64,000 nt of DNA from Leuconostoc suionicum (GCF_001891125.1 NZ_CP015247.1:514501-578500), one strand, 5' to 3'. Numbered from the stretch's first letter, positions 20,435 through 29,660 are shown. Made by a program: numbers and translations. Notes: generated by a model not told the origin, from the letters alone.

Positions 20435-22489
20435 TTAAATTTTATTTACAGTAACTGGTTCGGGCTTAACTTCACTAATAACAAATTCGTTATTAACAAT
20501 GTCAGCTTGCAAATGATGAACATTTGGGTGTTCTAAGTAGAAATCAGCGATACCATCGGCAATTTTGTCTTGCATGACACGACGGAGAGGTCGAGCACCC
20601 ATTGCAGGGTCATAACCGAGCTCCACTAATTTCTTCTTAGCAGCAGTGCTTAAATCAATGTGCAAATCGTTGTCAGACAAGTTATCATTCATATCAGTCA
20701 ATAGTAAGTCGACAATCTTTAGTAAATGATCTTGTGACAAAGGTTGGAAATCAATGATATCGTCTAAACGGTTCAAGAATTCTGGACGGAAATAATTTTC
20801 CAAACGTTGCATCAAACGATTTTGTTGATCAACTTGGGCGAATCCCACAGGCGTATTTCCTGTATCTGTTGAACCAGCGTTAGAAGTCATAATAATGACA
20901 GTATCTTTGAAACTCACTATGTGACCTTGTGCATCAGTTAGACGGCCATCATCAAGAATCTGCAAGAACATATTCATTACATCCGGATGTGCTTTTTCTA
21001 CTTCATCAAAGAGTACCAATGAGTATGGGCGACGGCGAACTTGTTCTGTTAATTGACCAGCCTCTTCGTAACCGACATAACCGGCAGGAGCACCAATCAT
21101 TTTAGAAACGGTATGTTTTTCCATGTACTCTGACATGTCGAAACGAATCATTGCATCTTTGCTACCAAACATTTCCTTAGCTAATTGCTTGGCAGTTTCA
21201 GTTTTACCAACACCGGTCGGCCCGACAAATAGGAATGATCCAATTGGACGACCAGATTTTGTTAGACCAATACGATTACGGCGAATCGCCTTGACTACTT
21301 TTTCTACTGCCTCATCTTGACCAATAACATGTTTCGATAAGTTTTTATCCAAATCTTTTAGTTGATTAGCCTCGTTTTCTTTTAAAGCTCCGACAGGAAT
21401 ATCGGTTTTATCTTCAACAATTTTTAAGATGTCTTGCTCTGTTACTGTTTGTGGCTTTGACATCTCGGGGTGAGCCTCGACTTGTGCCTTTTGCGACTCA
21501 AGTTGGTTTACCTGATCACGCCAATAACTAGCCTTTTCAAAATCTTCTTTATCAATCGCTTCTTGCTTTAATTTATCAGCCGCTTCGATGTTCACTTGAA
21601 TAGTTTTGGGATCTGCAACTTTCATTGTCAAATTTTTACGTGAGCCAGCTTCATCAAGTAAATCAATTGCTTTATCCGGTAGGAATCTTTCTGGAATATA
21701 ACGATCAGATAGTTCAACAGCTGCTTGGAGCGCAGAATCACTGAATGTAACATAGTGATACTTTTCATATCGTTCACTAATTCCTTCCAAAATCGTGATA
21801 GTTTCTTCTTTAGAAGGTTCTTCAACTTGCACTGGTTGGAAACGACGGGCAATAGCACCATCTTTTTCAATCTTTCGATACTCGTTTAAAGTTGTTGCAC
21901 CGATTAATTGGAACTCACCACGAGCTAGGGCAGGCTTCAAAATATTACCTGCATCCATACCACCCTCAGCATTTCCGGCACCCATAATTTCATGAATTTC
22001 ATCAATGAACAAGATGACATCATCGCTGTTCGTAACTTCTTTCATTAATTCACGCATCCGTGCTTCGAATTGACCACGCATGCTCGTACCTTGAACCAAA
22101 GCCGACATTTCCAAACGAATAACTTCTTTATGCTGTAATTTTTCAGGTACCTTTCCAGCCACAATAGCTTGTGCAAGGCCTTCAACAATAGCTGTTTTAC
22201 CAACACCAGGTTCACCAATTAGTACTGGATTATTCTTTGTACGACGATTTAAAATTTCAATTGTGCGAGCAACTTCATCATCTCGGCCGATAACAGGGTC
22301 GAGCTTTCCATCGCGAGCTTGCTTAGTTAAATTAATACCAAATTCATCAAGCAAGCGTCTTTTTTTATTACCATTATTATTTTTTTGTGCTTGTGTATTT
22401 TGTTGTCCTTGTGCTTGCGCCATTTGTTCGTTCATTGCGCGAAACATTTCATCTAAATTACCAAAACCAAACGAATCTTGTTGTGCCAT
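20435..22489 (-). CDS. clpE: ClpE-type AAA+ unfoldase lacking the N-terminal zinc finger
   Basis: The 684-residue two-ring Clp ATPase has Walker A GEPGVGKT (92-99) in AAA1 and GPTGVGKT (423-430) in AAA2. A UVR-type middle segment lies at about 320-357, and the C-terminal D2 small domain is present. AAA1 ([36 protein letters not shown]) matches ClpE rather than ClpL or ClpC. ClpE normally begins with a CxxC zinc finger. Here the N-terminus is a short Gln/Asn-rich stretch starting [11 protein letters not shown] and no cysteine pair is present. The start has only a weak SD. Transcription is from a good promoter with CIRCE just upstream, so HrcA is the likely repressor. No CtsR heptad repeat was found. 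Confidence 0.9.
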   Translation of the reverse strand: MAQQDSFGFGNLDEMFRAMNEQMAQAQGQQNTQAQKNNNGNKKRRLLDEFGINLTKQARDGKLDPVIGRDDEVARTIEILNRRTKNNPVLIGEPGVGKTAIVEGLAQAIVAGKVPEKLQHKEVIRLEMSALVQGTSMRGQFEARMRELMKEVTNSDDVILFIDEIHEIMGAGNAEGGMDAGNILKPALARGEFQLIGATTLNEYRKIEKDGAIARRFQPVQVEEPSKEETITILEGISERYEKYHYVTFSDSALQAAVELSDRYIPERFLPDKAIDLLDEAGSRKNLTMKVADPKTIQVNIEAADKLKQEAIDKEDFEKASYWRDQVNQLESQKAQVEAHPEMSKPQTVTEQDILKIVEDKTDIPVGALKENEANQLKDLDKNLSKHVIGQDEAVEKVVKAIRRNRIGLTKSGRPIGSFLFVGPTGVGKTETAKQLAKEMFGSKDAMIRFDMSEYMEKHTVSKMIGAPAGYVGYEEAGQLTEQVRRRPYSLVLFDEVEKAHPDVMNMFLQILDDGRLTDAQGHIVSFKDTVIIMTSNAGSTDTGNTPVGFAQVDQQNRLMQRLENYFRPEFLNRLDDIIDFQPLSQDHLLKIVDLLLTDMNDNLSDNDLHIDLSTAAKKKLVELGYDPAMGARPLRRVMQDKIADGIADFYLEHPNVHHLQADIVNNEFVISEVKPEPVTVNKI

Positions 22490-22579
22490 ATCTTTTACTT
22501 AGTGTGAAGCACCATGGAATACAGTTATTGCATTTCACCACAGTATTGCACACGATTCCTTTCTGTAGGTTATGCTTTA

Positions 22580-22607
22580 ATTATAGCACGATTTAAGAAA
22601 AATGCAA
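22580..22607 (-). promoter_or_regulatory. clpE promoter
   Basis: On the minus strand TTGCAT (22607-22602), a 16-base spacer and TATAAT (22585-22580) form a strong promoter. The 5' untranslated region is about 85 bases long. Confidence 0.85.
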
Positions 22608-22613
22608 TTAAAA

Positions 22614-22640
22614 TTAGCACTCTTTAAAGTAGAGTGCTAA
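22614..22640. promoter_or_regulatory. CIRCE operator (HrcA binding site)
   Basis: TTAGCACTC, nine bases, GAGTGCTAA: a perfect match to the CIRCE consensus. It lies directly upstream of the clpE -35 and about 35 bases before the small gene at 22675, so it could control both directions. Confidence 0.95.
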
Positions 22641-22652
22641 TTTTAAAAATGT

Positions 22653-22658
22653 TATACT
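22653..22658 (+). promoter_or_regulatory. Probable -10 of the 57-residue gene
   Basis: TATACT lies 17 bases before the ATG. The matching -35 region falls inside the CIRCE right arm, so HrcA would directly occlude it. Confidence 0.5.
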
Positions 22659-22674
22659 GTCTATGAGGTGAATT

Positions 22675-22848
22675 ATGAATTATACACAAGCACTAAATGA
22701 TTTGCGTGATGGAAAAATAGACGAAATTGAAGTAACACCAGCAGTGTTTCCGGAATTTCAAAAGGCATGGGCAAATTTCGCATATCAGAATACTATTCGT
22801 GGTATTGCTCACCCTCACGGTAAAGTTACTTATGTTCGCTCAAATTGA
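22675..22848 (+). CDS. Small hypothetical protein, 57 residues
   Basis: ATG 22675 to TGA 22846-22848, with SD GAGGTG five bases upstream. The product starts MNYTQALNDLRDGKIDEIEV, continues with VFPEFQKAW, and ends GIAHPHGKVTYVRSN. No membrane helix or known motif is visible. Composition and codon use look like a real, conserved-type small protein. Its promoter overlaps CIRCE, so it may be a heat-inducible partner of the ClpE or HrcA response. The function is not known to me. Confidence 0.7.
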   Translation: MNYTQALNDLRDGKIDEIEVTPAVFPEFQKAWANFAYQNTIRGIAHPHGKVTYVRSN

Positions 22849-22870
22849 TGTGCGAATTAAACCATTTTTA

Positions 22871-22879
22871 TGCTACAAT
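22871..22879 (+). promoter_or_regulatory. mreB promoter (extended -10)
   Basis: TGC followed by TACAAT (22874-22879) is an extended -10. The best -35 candidates are badly spaced. Confidence 0.55.
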
Positions 22880-22944
22880 ATTATAAGTTAAGTAAAATTT
22901 AAATGTGTTGCAATAGCAGTCGTAACACGATAAGGGGCAGTACA

Positions 22945-23952
22945 GTGGCATTTTCATTTGGACAAAAAAATGTTGGTATCGATTTGGGTACCGCTAACAC
23001 ATATGTATATATCGAAGGTCGTGGCATCATATTGCGTGAACCATCAGTAGTGGCACGCAATACACAAACCAATGAAGTCGTTGCTGTAGGTTCTGAAGCT
23101 AAAGACATGTTAGGCCGAACGCCTGCAAGTATCGCTGCTATCCGTCCGATGCGTGATGGTGTTATTGCCGATTACGATACAACTGTTGCGATGATTCGCT
23201 ACTATTTGCAAAAAGCACTTGGCGGTCGTATTGGCAAACCTTATGTAACAATTGGCGTTCCTTCGGGTGTAACAGCTGTCGAAAGACGTGCTGTTATTGA
23301 TGCTGCTCGTGTTGCTGGCGCGCGTGACGCTTATGTCATAGAGGAGCCCTTTGCCGCAGCGGTTGGTGCCGGGCTACCAGTTATGGATCCTACTGGATCA
23401 ATGGTTGTTGACATGGGCGGCGGAACGACTGATGTCGCGACAATTTCATTAGGTGGAATTGTTTCAAGCCGTTCAATCCGTATAGCCGGAGACAAGCTGG
23501 ACGAAGCAATTGCTAATTTTGTTCGCAACAAATATAACGTTACCATTGGTGAGCCGACAGCTGAAAGACTCAAAATTGAAATTGGTGCTGCATCACTTGC
23601 TTTAGCACGTACCTTGCCAAATGCTACGGTCAGAGGTCGCGACTTGTTGACTGGTTTGCCTAAGACAATTGATGTTACCGCTGAAGATGTAGCCACATCA
23701 ATTCAAGAACCAGTGCAAGAAATCGTGGCGGCTATTCGTGAGACGTTAGAATCGACTCAACCTGAATTAGCTGCAGATGTTATTGATCACGGTATGATTT
23801 TGACCGGTGGTGGGGCATTATTACGCGACATTGAAAAAATTATTCAAAATGCAACCAAGGTACCAGTCTTAATAGCTAACGAGCCATTAGATGCAGTTGC
23901 TATTGGTACTGGAGAAGCGTTGAAATCTATTGATGTCATGCGACAAAAGTAA
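22945..23952 (+). CDS. mreB: Rod shape-determining protein MreB (actin-like)
   Basis: MreB filaments guide lateral peptidoglycan synthesis under the membrane. I set the start at GTG 22945 because AAGGGG lies seven bases upstream; the earlier in-frame ATG at 22903 has no SD and would add an odd Cys-rich tail. The 335 residues show the actin ATP-binding motifs: [12 protein letters not shown] (phosphate 1), the connect and phosphate 2 region [12 protein letters not shown], and [14 protein letters not shown] (adenosine). Length is normal. A terminator separates it from mreC. Confidence 0.97.
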   Translation: MAFSFGQKNVGIDLGTANTYVYIEGRGIILREPSVVARNTQTNEVVAVGSEAKDMLGRTPASIAAIRPMRDGVIADYDTTVAMIRYYLQKALGGRIGKPYVTIGVPSGVTAVERRAVIDAARVAGARDAYVIEEPFAAAVGAGLPVMDPTGSMVVDMGGGTTDVATISLGGIVSSRSIRIAGDKLDEAIANFVRNKYNVTIGEPTAERLKIEIGAASLALARTLPNATVRGRDLLTGLPKTIDVTAEDVATSIQEPVQEIVAAIRETLESTQPELAADVIDHGMILTGGGALLRDIEKIIQNATKVPVLIANEPLDAVAIGTGEALKSIDVMRQK

Positions 23953-23961
23953 TGGTAGTTT

Positions 23962-23999
23962 AAAATAGCGTGGCGCTTGCGCTACGCTATTATTTATTT
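23962..23999 (+). terminator. Terminator after mreB
   Basis: AATAGCGT...GCGC and GCGC...ACGCTATT form a long GC-rich stem with a short loop, followed by a T-rich tail. Confidence 0.85.
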
Positions 24000-24113
24000 T
24001 CAAGAATTAATGTCAAATAAAAGTTTCTAAGTAAAACAAGGTAGCATACCATTGAAAATAGATGAAACGCTCAACTGTTTTTAGAAGTGGTAACTGACTT
24101 TTTGGGGAAATAC

Positions 24114-24971
24114 ATGAAAAAAATATTTTCGTCACGCACGTTGGTATCAATAATTGTTGCGTTTATAATAATTGTAAGTTTAATTGCCGGATCAAATTGG
24201 TGGGCTAAAAGAACGAATACGCCACCTTTTTTACAGCGTTTCGGGAATGATTTAGCTGGTGGTGTTAGTCGTATTATTGCTGTCCCAACGACTGCAGTTG
24301 GGCGTACAGCAAATAGTATTAGTAACCTGTTAGATACATTTGAAGAAAATAAAAGGTTGAAATCTAAAATTGATGAATTTGCTCAAGACAAGGTTCACTT
24401 ACAAACAGTTGAAGAAGAGAACAAATCTCTGAAGCAACAATTAAAACTAAAAGCTACATTGACAGATTATAAAACAGTTTCGGCTGTGACCATTAGTCGT
24501 TCACCGACAACATGGCAGTCACAATTAGTTATTGATGAAGGATCCAATTCGGGCTTGAAAAAAGGAATGCCAGTGCTTGCAGGTGCCGGAATTATTGGCC
24601 GTATCAGTGAAGTAAACACAACTAATTCAAAAGTGGCTTTGATTTCTGATACTAGTTCCGACGCTAATAGATTTGCGATTAAAATTAAGGGTGATGATGG
24701 TGATGTTAATGGCATTGTAACAAGTTTTAACCGTGAGAAAAATCAATTAATTATGGGGCAAGTCACATCAAATAATAAAATCAGTAAAGGTGATTTAGTT
24801 GAAACTTCTGGCCTCGGTGGTGTTATTCCAGCCGGACTGTATGTTGGTAAGGTTGCTAGTGTTACGACGGATGATTATGGTTTATCCAAGAAAATATACA
24901 TTGAACCTGCGGCTGATCTAGGTAATATCACTACAGTTATGGTTGCAATTTCACAGATAGGAGCAAATTAA
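24114..24971 (+). CDS. mreC: Rod shape-determining protein MreC
   Basis: The 285-residue bitopic protein has one N-terminal membrane helix (about 9-25). An extracellular coiled coil follows (about 70-115, rich in Glu/Lys/Leu), then the beta-barrel MreC domain (TISRSPTTWQSQLVIDEG, PVLAGAGIIGRISE). The start ATG 24114 has GGGGAAA a few bases upstream; the GTG at 24087 lacks one. It links cytoplasmic MreB to wall enzymes. Its stop overlaps mreD by one base. Confidence 0.95.
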   Translation: MKKIFSSRTLVSIIVAFIIIVSLIAGSNWWAKRTNTPPFLQRFGNDLAGGVSRIIAVPTTAVGRTANSISNLLDTFEENKRLKSKIDEFAQDKVHLQTVEEENKSLKQQLKLKATLTDYKTVSAVTISRSPTTWQSQLVIDEGSNSGLKKGMPVLAGAGIIGRISEVNTTNSKVALISDTSSDANRFAIKIKGDDGDVNGIVTSFNREKNQLIMGQVTSNNKISKGDLVETSGLGGVIPAGLYVGKVASVTTDDYGLSKKIYIEPAADLGNITTVMVAISQIGAN

Positions 24972-25498
24972 TGGCATTTTGGCAATTGACGAGAATGCGT
25001 GTGATTTATCCTGTGTTATTATTTTTGATATTGTTTGTTGATGGAACATTCATGTCTAGTATGGGGGGGCTATTTACACAATTTCCTTGGCACATTTTAC
25101 CCACTTTGACACTTGGTTGGCTCTTTTTGGGTGTCCAATTTGATGTTGAAAACGAGCTACCTTTATGGTTTTATGTTGTAGTCATTGGTATATTGTTTGA
25201 TATGTACTATACTGGCATTTTTGGTACATATACCTTTGCATTTATTGCTGCGGTAGCTGTGATGAAGCAATTGCATAAAGTGCTAGATGAACGTCTAGTA
25301 AGTGGCTTGCTTTTATATTTAGCTGGCTTGCTTATTTACCTACTAATTTCTTATGTCAGTGGATTTGTTACTGGAATTGCTAATGTTAGCGTATCATCGT
25401 TTTTATTGTACGAGGTATTGCCAACAGCAATATTAAATCTATTTTTTGCGACTGTATCATATTATCCAGTATGGTCTTTATTTCAGTTTCTACGTTGA
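24971..25498 (+). CDS. mreD: Rod shape-determining protein MreD
   Basis: The 175-residue protein is almost entirely hydrophobic, with about five to six membrane helices, an FDMYYTGIFGTYTF stretch typical of MreD, and a small size. It follows mreC with a one-base overlap (TAATG). The end of the gene contains the -35 of the next promoter. Confidence 0.92.
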   Translation: MAFWQLTRMRVIYPVLLFLILFVDGTFMSSMGGLFTQFPWHILPTLTLGWLFLGVQFDVENELPLWFYVVVIGILFDMYYTGIFGTYTFAFIAAVAVMKQLHKVLDERLVSGLLLYLAGLLIYLLISYVSGFVTGIANVSVSSFLLYEVLPTAILNLFFATVSYYPVWSLFQFLR

Positions 25499-25522
25499 CA
25501 AGTTATCTTTTTATAGTATAAT
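25495..25522 (+). promoter_or_regulatory. Strong promoter of the T-box/ABC transporter operon
   Basis: TTGACA (25495-25500), 16 bases, TATAAT (25517-25522). The -35 overlaps the mreD stop codon. Confidence 0.92.
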
Positions 25523-25540
25523 TATGACCATATAGTAAAA

Positions 25541-25787
25541 CGTTGAATAGAAGAGTAGTTCATTTTAATTTAGAAGAGAATTTGCGGTCGCTGTGAGCAA
25601 ATAGTTAAATTGTACGAAACACATCTATGAGTATAAAGCTGAACAAAGTAAGCTTTATCGGAAGTGTCCGTTATCACATAACAGTCTTTGACTTATTGAG
25701 ATGCTACTAGTGATAGTAGCATAACAAAGAGGTGGAACCGCGATGAAACGCCCTCTAAATACATTTCTTGTATTTGGGGGCGTTTTT
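25541..25787 (+). promoter_or_regulatory. T-box leader 1, specifier CAC (histidine)
   Basis: Stem I is closed by ATAGA (25547-25551) with TCTAT (25624-25628). Just inside lies CAC (25620-25622) followed by A, the same geometry as the GCT specifier in the alaS leader of this window, so histidine is read. The distal stem is ATTTGC/GCAAAT. Stem III is GCTACTA-GTGA-TAGTAGC. The T-box element GAGGTGGAACCGCG is at 25729-25742 and pairs AGAGG with CCTCT (25752-25756) as antiterminator. The competing terminator is 25749-25782 with T run 25783-25787. Confidence 0.85.
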
Positions 25788-25793
25788 AATTGG

Positions 25794-25896
25794 TTAGAAG
25801 ACTGGTGGAGAACTTTTGTGTGAGCAAAAGTTGAATTCGAGGTGGAACCACGCTTTTGCGTCCTCTTGCAGTAGAAATACTGTAAGAGGATTTTTT
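25794..25896 (+). promoter_or_regulatory. Truncated second T-box (antiterminator/terminator only)
   Basis: A second T-box element, GAGGTGGAACCACGC (25839-25853), can pair GAGG with CCTC (25862-25865). A perfect terminator hairpin follows (CCTCTTGCAGTA with TACTGTAAGAGG, 25862-25889) with a T run. Only about 50 bases lie between the first terminator and this element. They hold TTAGAAGA and one hairpin, AACTTTTG-TGTGAG-CAAAAGTT (25811-25832). TTAGAAGA and TGTGAGCAAA also occur in stem I of leader 1 (25570, 25592), so this is a decayed duplicate without a specifier loop. Confidence 0.8.
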
Positions 25897-25983
25897 CGTT
25901 TTATAAATACATTATAAATGTGATTGTTCTTTCTCGTTAAAATATATGAGTTATAAGCGCAATTCAACAAAGGAGTTTCAATT

Positions 25984-26625
25984 ATGAGTTATCTAACTAC
26001 AATTCTTCCCAGTTTATTGGCTGGACTAAAAACGACGCTAGGGGTGTTTTTCCTAACAATCATTGGATCTGTACCATTGGGAATTTTAGTGTCCTTAGGG
26101 ATGAAATCACCTTACTTTACAATACGTTGGTTGATTAACGGTTATATCTGGATTATGCGTGGTACGCCGCTACTTTTACAATTGATTTTTATCTACTACG
26201 GTCTTGGAATGATGGGTATAGCATTTCCACGATTTGAAGCTGCTATCATAGCGTTTATTATTAATTATGCAGCCTATCTTGCTGAAATTTTCCGTGGTGG
26301 ACTACAATCAGTCCCAAGAGGGCAATATGATGCTGCTAAAGTACTTGGCTTTAGTAAAATTCAAACATTTTTCAAAATAATTTTGCCACAAGTAATCAAG
26401 ATTGTTGTTCCTTCATTTGGTAATGAAGTGATTAACTTGGTCAAAGACACTTCTTTAGTTTATGTTATTGGCCTAGGAGACATTTTGCGAGCAGGAAATA
26501 TTGCGGCTAGTCGTGACGTCACTTTGATGCCATACCTATTAGTTGGATTGATATATTTAATTATGACGGCGGTTGTCACATTATTATTGCGCCGTAGTGA
26601 AACAGTTTTGAATAAATGGAGGTAA
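25984..26625 (+). CDS. Polar amino-acid ABC transporter permease, probable histidine
   Basis: The 213-residue HisM/GlnP-family permease has about five helices. The conserved EAA-type loop (GGLQSVPRGQYDAAKVLGFSKIQTF, around residues 100-124) is clear, and the opening LLAGLKTTLGVFFLTI is typical. It forms the membrane channel with the ATPase that follows. The histidine assignment rests on the CAC specifier of the T-box leader and not on the protein sequence. The SD AAAGGAG is well placed. Spacing to the next gene is four bases. Confidence 0.88.
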   Translation: MSYLTTILPSLLAGLKTTLGVFFLTIIGSVPLGILVSLGMKSPYFTIRWLINGYIWIMRGTPLLLQLIFIYYGLGMMGIAFPRFEAAIIAFIINYAAYLAEIFRGGLQSVPRGQYDAAKVLGFSKIQTFFKIILPQVIKIVVPSFGNEVINLVKDTSLVYVIGLGDILRAGNIAASRDVTLMPYLLVGLIYLIMTAVVTLLLRRSETVLNKWR

Positions 26626-26629
26626 TTTA

Positions 26630-27268
26630 ATGTTAGAAATCAAAAACTTAACTAAAAAATATGATCAAAACGTGATCTTCAAATCCCTGAATTTAACAGT
26701 ACATGATGGTGAAGTATTAAGCATTGTCGGCCCATCTGGTATTGGTAAAACAACCTTAATTAAAATTATGGCGGGATTAGAAACTGCAGATGATGGCGAA
26801 ATTATTTTAAATGGTGAAAACATCGATATTAAAGGTGAAAGCTCCGATACGAATATTGGCATGATTTTTCAAGACTTTAATCTATTCCCAAACTACACAG
26901 TCATTGACAATATCACGTTAGCACCTATTAATGTTAATAAACAGTCTTCATCAAAGGCCGTTGAAAAAGGGCAGGAGCTTTTGGAATCCTTAGGCATGTT
27001 AGATAAAGCTAATTTGTTTCCCTATCAATTATCAGGTGGTCAGAAGCAGCGTGCAGCAATTGCACGTGCACTAGCCATGGACCCGAAAATTTTGGCATAT
27101 GATGAACCTACAAGTGGATTGGATGAAGCATCGACACACCAAGTCGCTGATGTTGTTAAAACGCTTAAGAAGCGTGGTGTAACACAAGTTATTATTACGC
27201 ACGATCAGCCATTTGCTGAAATGGTTTCTGATCGCGTGTTTGATTTTGCAACGGAGGTAAAACGCTAA
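26630..27268 (+). CDS. Polar amino-acid ABC transporter ATP-binding protein
   Basis: The 212-residue ABC ATPase has Walker A GPSGIGKT, Q-loop FQDFNLFPNYTV, signature LSGGQKQR, Walker B ILAYDEPTSGLD and the H-loop ITHDQ. It powers the adjacent permease. Being short, it lacks the C-terminal regulatory extension seen in MetN. SD GGAGG lies seven bases upstream, and the stop overlaps the start of the binding-protein gene. Confidence 0.92.
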   Translation: MLEIKNLTKKYDQNVIFKSLNLTVHDGEVLSIVGPSGIGKTTLIKIMAGLETADDGEIILNGENIDIKGESSDTNIGMIFQDFNLFPNYTVIDNITLAPINVNKQSSSKAVEKGQELLESLGMLDKANLFPYQLSGGQKQRAAIARALAMDPKILAYDEPTSGLDEASTHQVADVVKTLKKRGVTQVIITHDQPFAEMVSDRVFDFATEVKR

Positions 27269-28122
27269 TGCCAAGCATGAAAAAGAAGATTGTTGTTAAT
27301 AGTATTGTTGGTACTTTATTTATCGCACTGGTCATTATGGCAGCTCTCTCTTTATCTAATAATTCCCAAAAAAGCAAAAGTACAGAACAGACAGTAGTGA
27401 AAACAGATCAATGGTCACGAATCAAGAGGGAAAAGCAAATTACAATTGGTCTAGATGATACATTTGTACCAATGGGATTTCGCGATAAATCGGGTAAATT
27501 AGTAGGATTTGATGTTGATTTGGCGACTGCTGTGTTCAAGAGTTTGGGAATCAAGGTCAAATGGCAACCCATTGATTGGTCAATGAAAGAAACAGAATTA
27601 AATACCGGAAACATTGATGCTATCTGGAATGGTTATACAATTACAGATGACCGGAAAAAGAAGGTTGCTTTTTCAACACCTTACCACAAGGCAACGCAAG
27701 TGCTTGTTACTTTAAAGAAAAGTAACATTAACAAGTTTTCTGATATGCAAGATAAAGTATTAGGAGATCAAACGGCTTCAAGTGGCGATCAAACTTTTGC
27801 GCAGTATCCTAAAGTTTTGAAACAATATGTTAAAGACCAGAAGGTTATTGGCTATGATACATTTGATAAGGCCTTCAATGATTTGAATGCGAGTCGCATC
27901 GATGGTTTATTGATTGATGAAGACTATGCACGTTATTATGTTGCGCATCAGTCTAACCCAGATGATTACACAATCACAACAGGTGGTTTCCCAGTAAATG
28001 ATAATGCAGTTGGCTTCCGCAAAGCAGATAAAAAATTACGACAAGCAGTAAATAAAGAATTAGCAACTTATAAAAAAGATGGTCGTTTACAAAAATATAG
28101 TACGAAATGGTTTGGTAATTAA
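27268..28122 (+). CDS. Amino-acid ABC transporter substrate-binding protein, membrane-anchored, no lipobox
   Basis: The 284-residue family 3 (HisJ/GlnH-like) binding protein shows ITIGLDDTFVPMGFRD, GFDVDLATAVFKSLG and an NGYTITDDRKKKVAFS block. The N-terminal helix (about residues 9-29) contains no cysteine, and the whole protein lacks one. It cannot be a lipoprotein and is probably held by the helix itself. ATG 27268 has GGAGGT ten bases upstream. It is last in the T-box-controlled operon and is followed by a terminator. Confidence 0.9.
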   Translation: MPSMKKKIVVNSIVGTLFIALVIMAALSLSNNSQKSKSTEQTVVKTDQWSRIKREKQITIGLDDTFVPMGFRDKSGKLVGFDVDLATAVFKSLGIKVKWQPIDWSMKETELNTGNIDAIWNGYTITDDRKKKVAFSTPYHKATQVLVTLKKSNINKFSDMQDKVLGDQTASSGDQTFAQYPKVLKQYVKDQKVIGYDTFDKAFNDLNASRIDGLLIDEDYARYYVAHQSNPDDYTITTGGFPVNDNAVGFRKADKKLRQAVNKELATYKKDGRLQKYSTKWFGN

Positions 28123-28131
28123 CACATAATT

Positions 28132-28160
28132 TGGCAGCACCGTAATGGTGCTGCTTTTAT
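28132..28160 (+). terminator. Terminator of the amino-acid transporter operon
   Basis: GGCAGCACC, a five-base loop, GGTGCTGC and TTTT. Confidence 0.9.
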
Positions 28161-28205
28161 GTTAGAATGGTATTAATAGTTTTTTGTTGCGCTGGGGAGG
28201 GCAAT

Positions 28206-29660
28206 ATGCTGAGAACATCTTTTTGGATTGTTATATTAATAGCTTTGGTCATCAATACCATTATTTCTTTTATTGCTGTTTTTCGACAGAAACGTGAAAT
28301 TGCCACAATTTGGGCTTGGATGCTTGTCCTTTTGCTGTTACCTGTTGTAGGATTTGCCATCTTCTTTTTGGCGGGGAGCCGAATTTCTAGTAAAAAAATA
28401 TTCCGTTTGCGAACGCAAGAACAACGTGGTTTAGATCAGATTGCTTTAAATCAAAAAAAGCAGTTACAAGATATTGAGAACTTACTTCCTATTCCTTACA
28501 GTGCAACAGAATTGTTGAAATTATTTTTATCATCTGATCGTGCAGTTTTGACACGTGGTAATAAAATTACAATTTTTAGTGATGGTCAAAAGAAATTTGA
28601 TAAATTATTCTCAGATATTAAAGCTGCAAAGGAACATATACATTTAGAATATTTTTCTATTTTTGATGATAAAATAGGACATCAACTCGTTGATCTATTA
28701 ACTGAAAAAGCTAGTGAAGGTGTTGAGGTTCGCGTTATTTACGATCAGTTTGGTTCTCATGGACAACATCCTAAAATGTATAGACAATTACGTGCAGCTG
28801 GAGGTGTTGCTGTACCGTTCTTAATGCGACGCTTTCAGCTACTAACTTTGCGTTTTAATTTTAGAAATCACCGTAAAATTGCTATTATTGATGGTAAAAT
28901 TGGATACATTGGTGGATTTAATGTAGGGGATCAATATATTGGTGAATCTAAAAAATTTGGTTATTGGCGTGATACGCATACCCGAATTATTGGGGATGCA
29001 GTATTATCATTGCAAAGTCGATTTTTAATGGATTGGAATGCTACCGCTGAAGGTAGAGAGTTATTGACCCAGACGACAAAGTACTTTCCTGAAAACTTCT
29101 CGTTACCAGGGAAGTCTATGGTTCAAATTGTTTCCAGTGGTCCTGATGACGATATGAAGCAGATCAAACAAGGTTACATGAGAATGTTTTCTTCTGCCCG
29201 TGAGAGCATAAGTATTCAAACCCCTTATTTCATTCCGGATGGTCCTGTGTTAGAAACACTTGAAGTTGCTATTTTATCCGGGGTTAAGGTGAGATTAATG
29301 ATACCTAATCAACCCGACCATCCTTTAGTTTATCGGGCAACAGAATATTATGCTCAAGAATTAATTGATCTCGGCGCGACAGTTTATCGCTATGATGGTG
29401 GCTTTTTACATAGCAAGGTTGTGATTATTGATAATGAGGTAGCAACTGTCGGGTCAGCTAATATGGATATCCGTTCATTTTCTCTTAATTTTGAAGGCAA
29501 CGCATTTATATATGATCCGGACTTTGCAGCTGATTTAGAAGATTTATTTGAGCAAGACGTATTAAAGTCCACAAAATTAACAATGGAATATTTTGAGAAA
29601 CAGTCTGCTTGGATGAAATTTAAGCAAAAGTTTAGTAGACTTTTCTCACCAATACTATGA
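28206..29660 (+). CDS. cls: Cardiolipin synthase
   Basis: The enzyme joins two phosphatidylglycerols into cardiolipin in the membrane. ATG 28206 follows the SD GGGGAGG. The 484 residues have two N-terminal helices (about 4-25 and 35-55). Two PLD-type HKD motifs follow: FRNHRKIAIIDGKIGYIGG and FLHSKVVIIDNEVATVGSAN. Length fits bacterial Cls. The stop overlaps the next start (ATGA), tying it to the yfmF-yfmH-rodZ-pgsA run that also handles membrane lipids. Confidence 0.95.
   Translation: MLRTSFWIVILIALVINTIISFIAVFRQKREIATIWAWMLVLLLLPVVGFAIFFLAGSRISSKKIFRLRTQEQRGLDQIALNQKKQLQDIENLLPIPYSATELLKLFLSSDRAVLTRGNKITIFSDGQKKFDKLFSDIKAAKEHIHLEYFSIFDDKIGHQLVDLLTEKASEGVEVRVIYDQFGSHGQHPKMYRQLRAAGGVAVPFLMRRFQLLTLRFNFRNHRKIAIIDGKIGYIGGFNVGDQYIGESKKFGYWRDTHTRIIGDAVLSLQSRFLMDWNATAEGRELLTQTTKYFPENFSLPGKSMVQIVSSGPDDDMKQIKQGYMRMFSSARESISIQTPYFIPDGPVLETLEVAILSGVKVRLMIPNQPDHPLVYRATEYYAQELIDLGATVYRYDGGFLHSKVVIIDNEVATVGSANMDIRSFSLNFEGNAFIYDPDFAADLEDLFEQDVLKSTKLTMEYFEKQSAWMKFKQKFSRLFSPIL

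Noticed and set aside
22490-22570. Possible remnant of the ClpE zinc finger in the clpE 5' untranslated region
   Set aside because: Several Cys codons occur in the minus-strand leader in different frames, but they need frameshifts and stop-codon bypass, and no run resembles the finger well enough.
23331-23696. 121-codon minus-strand open frame
   Set aside because: It lies wholly inside mreB in the mirror frame, with no SD; mreB is certain.
25627-25629. ATG as the specifier (methionine) of the second T-box
   Set aside because: It falls within and beyond the basal helix strand TCTAT, whereas CAC lies just inside the helix and is followed by A, the same geometry as the alanine specifier at 2125.
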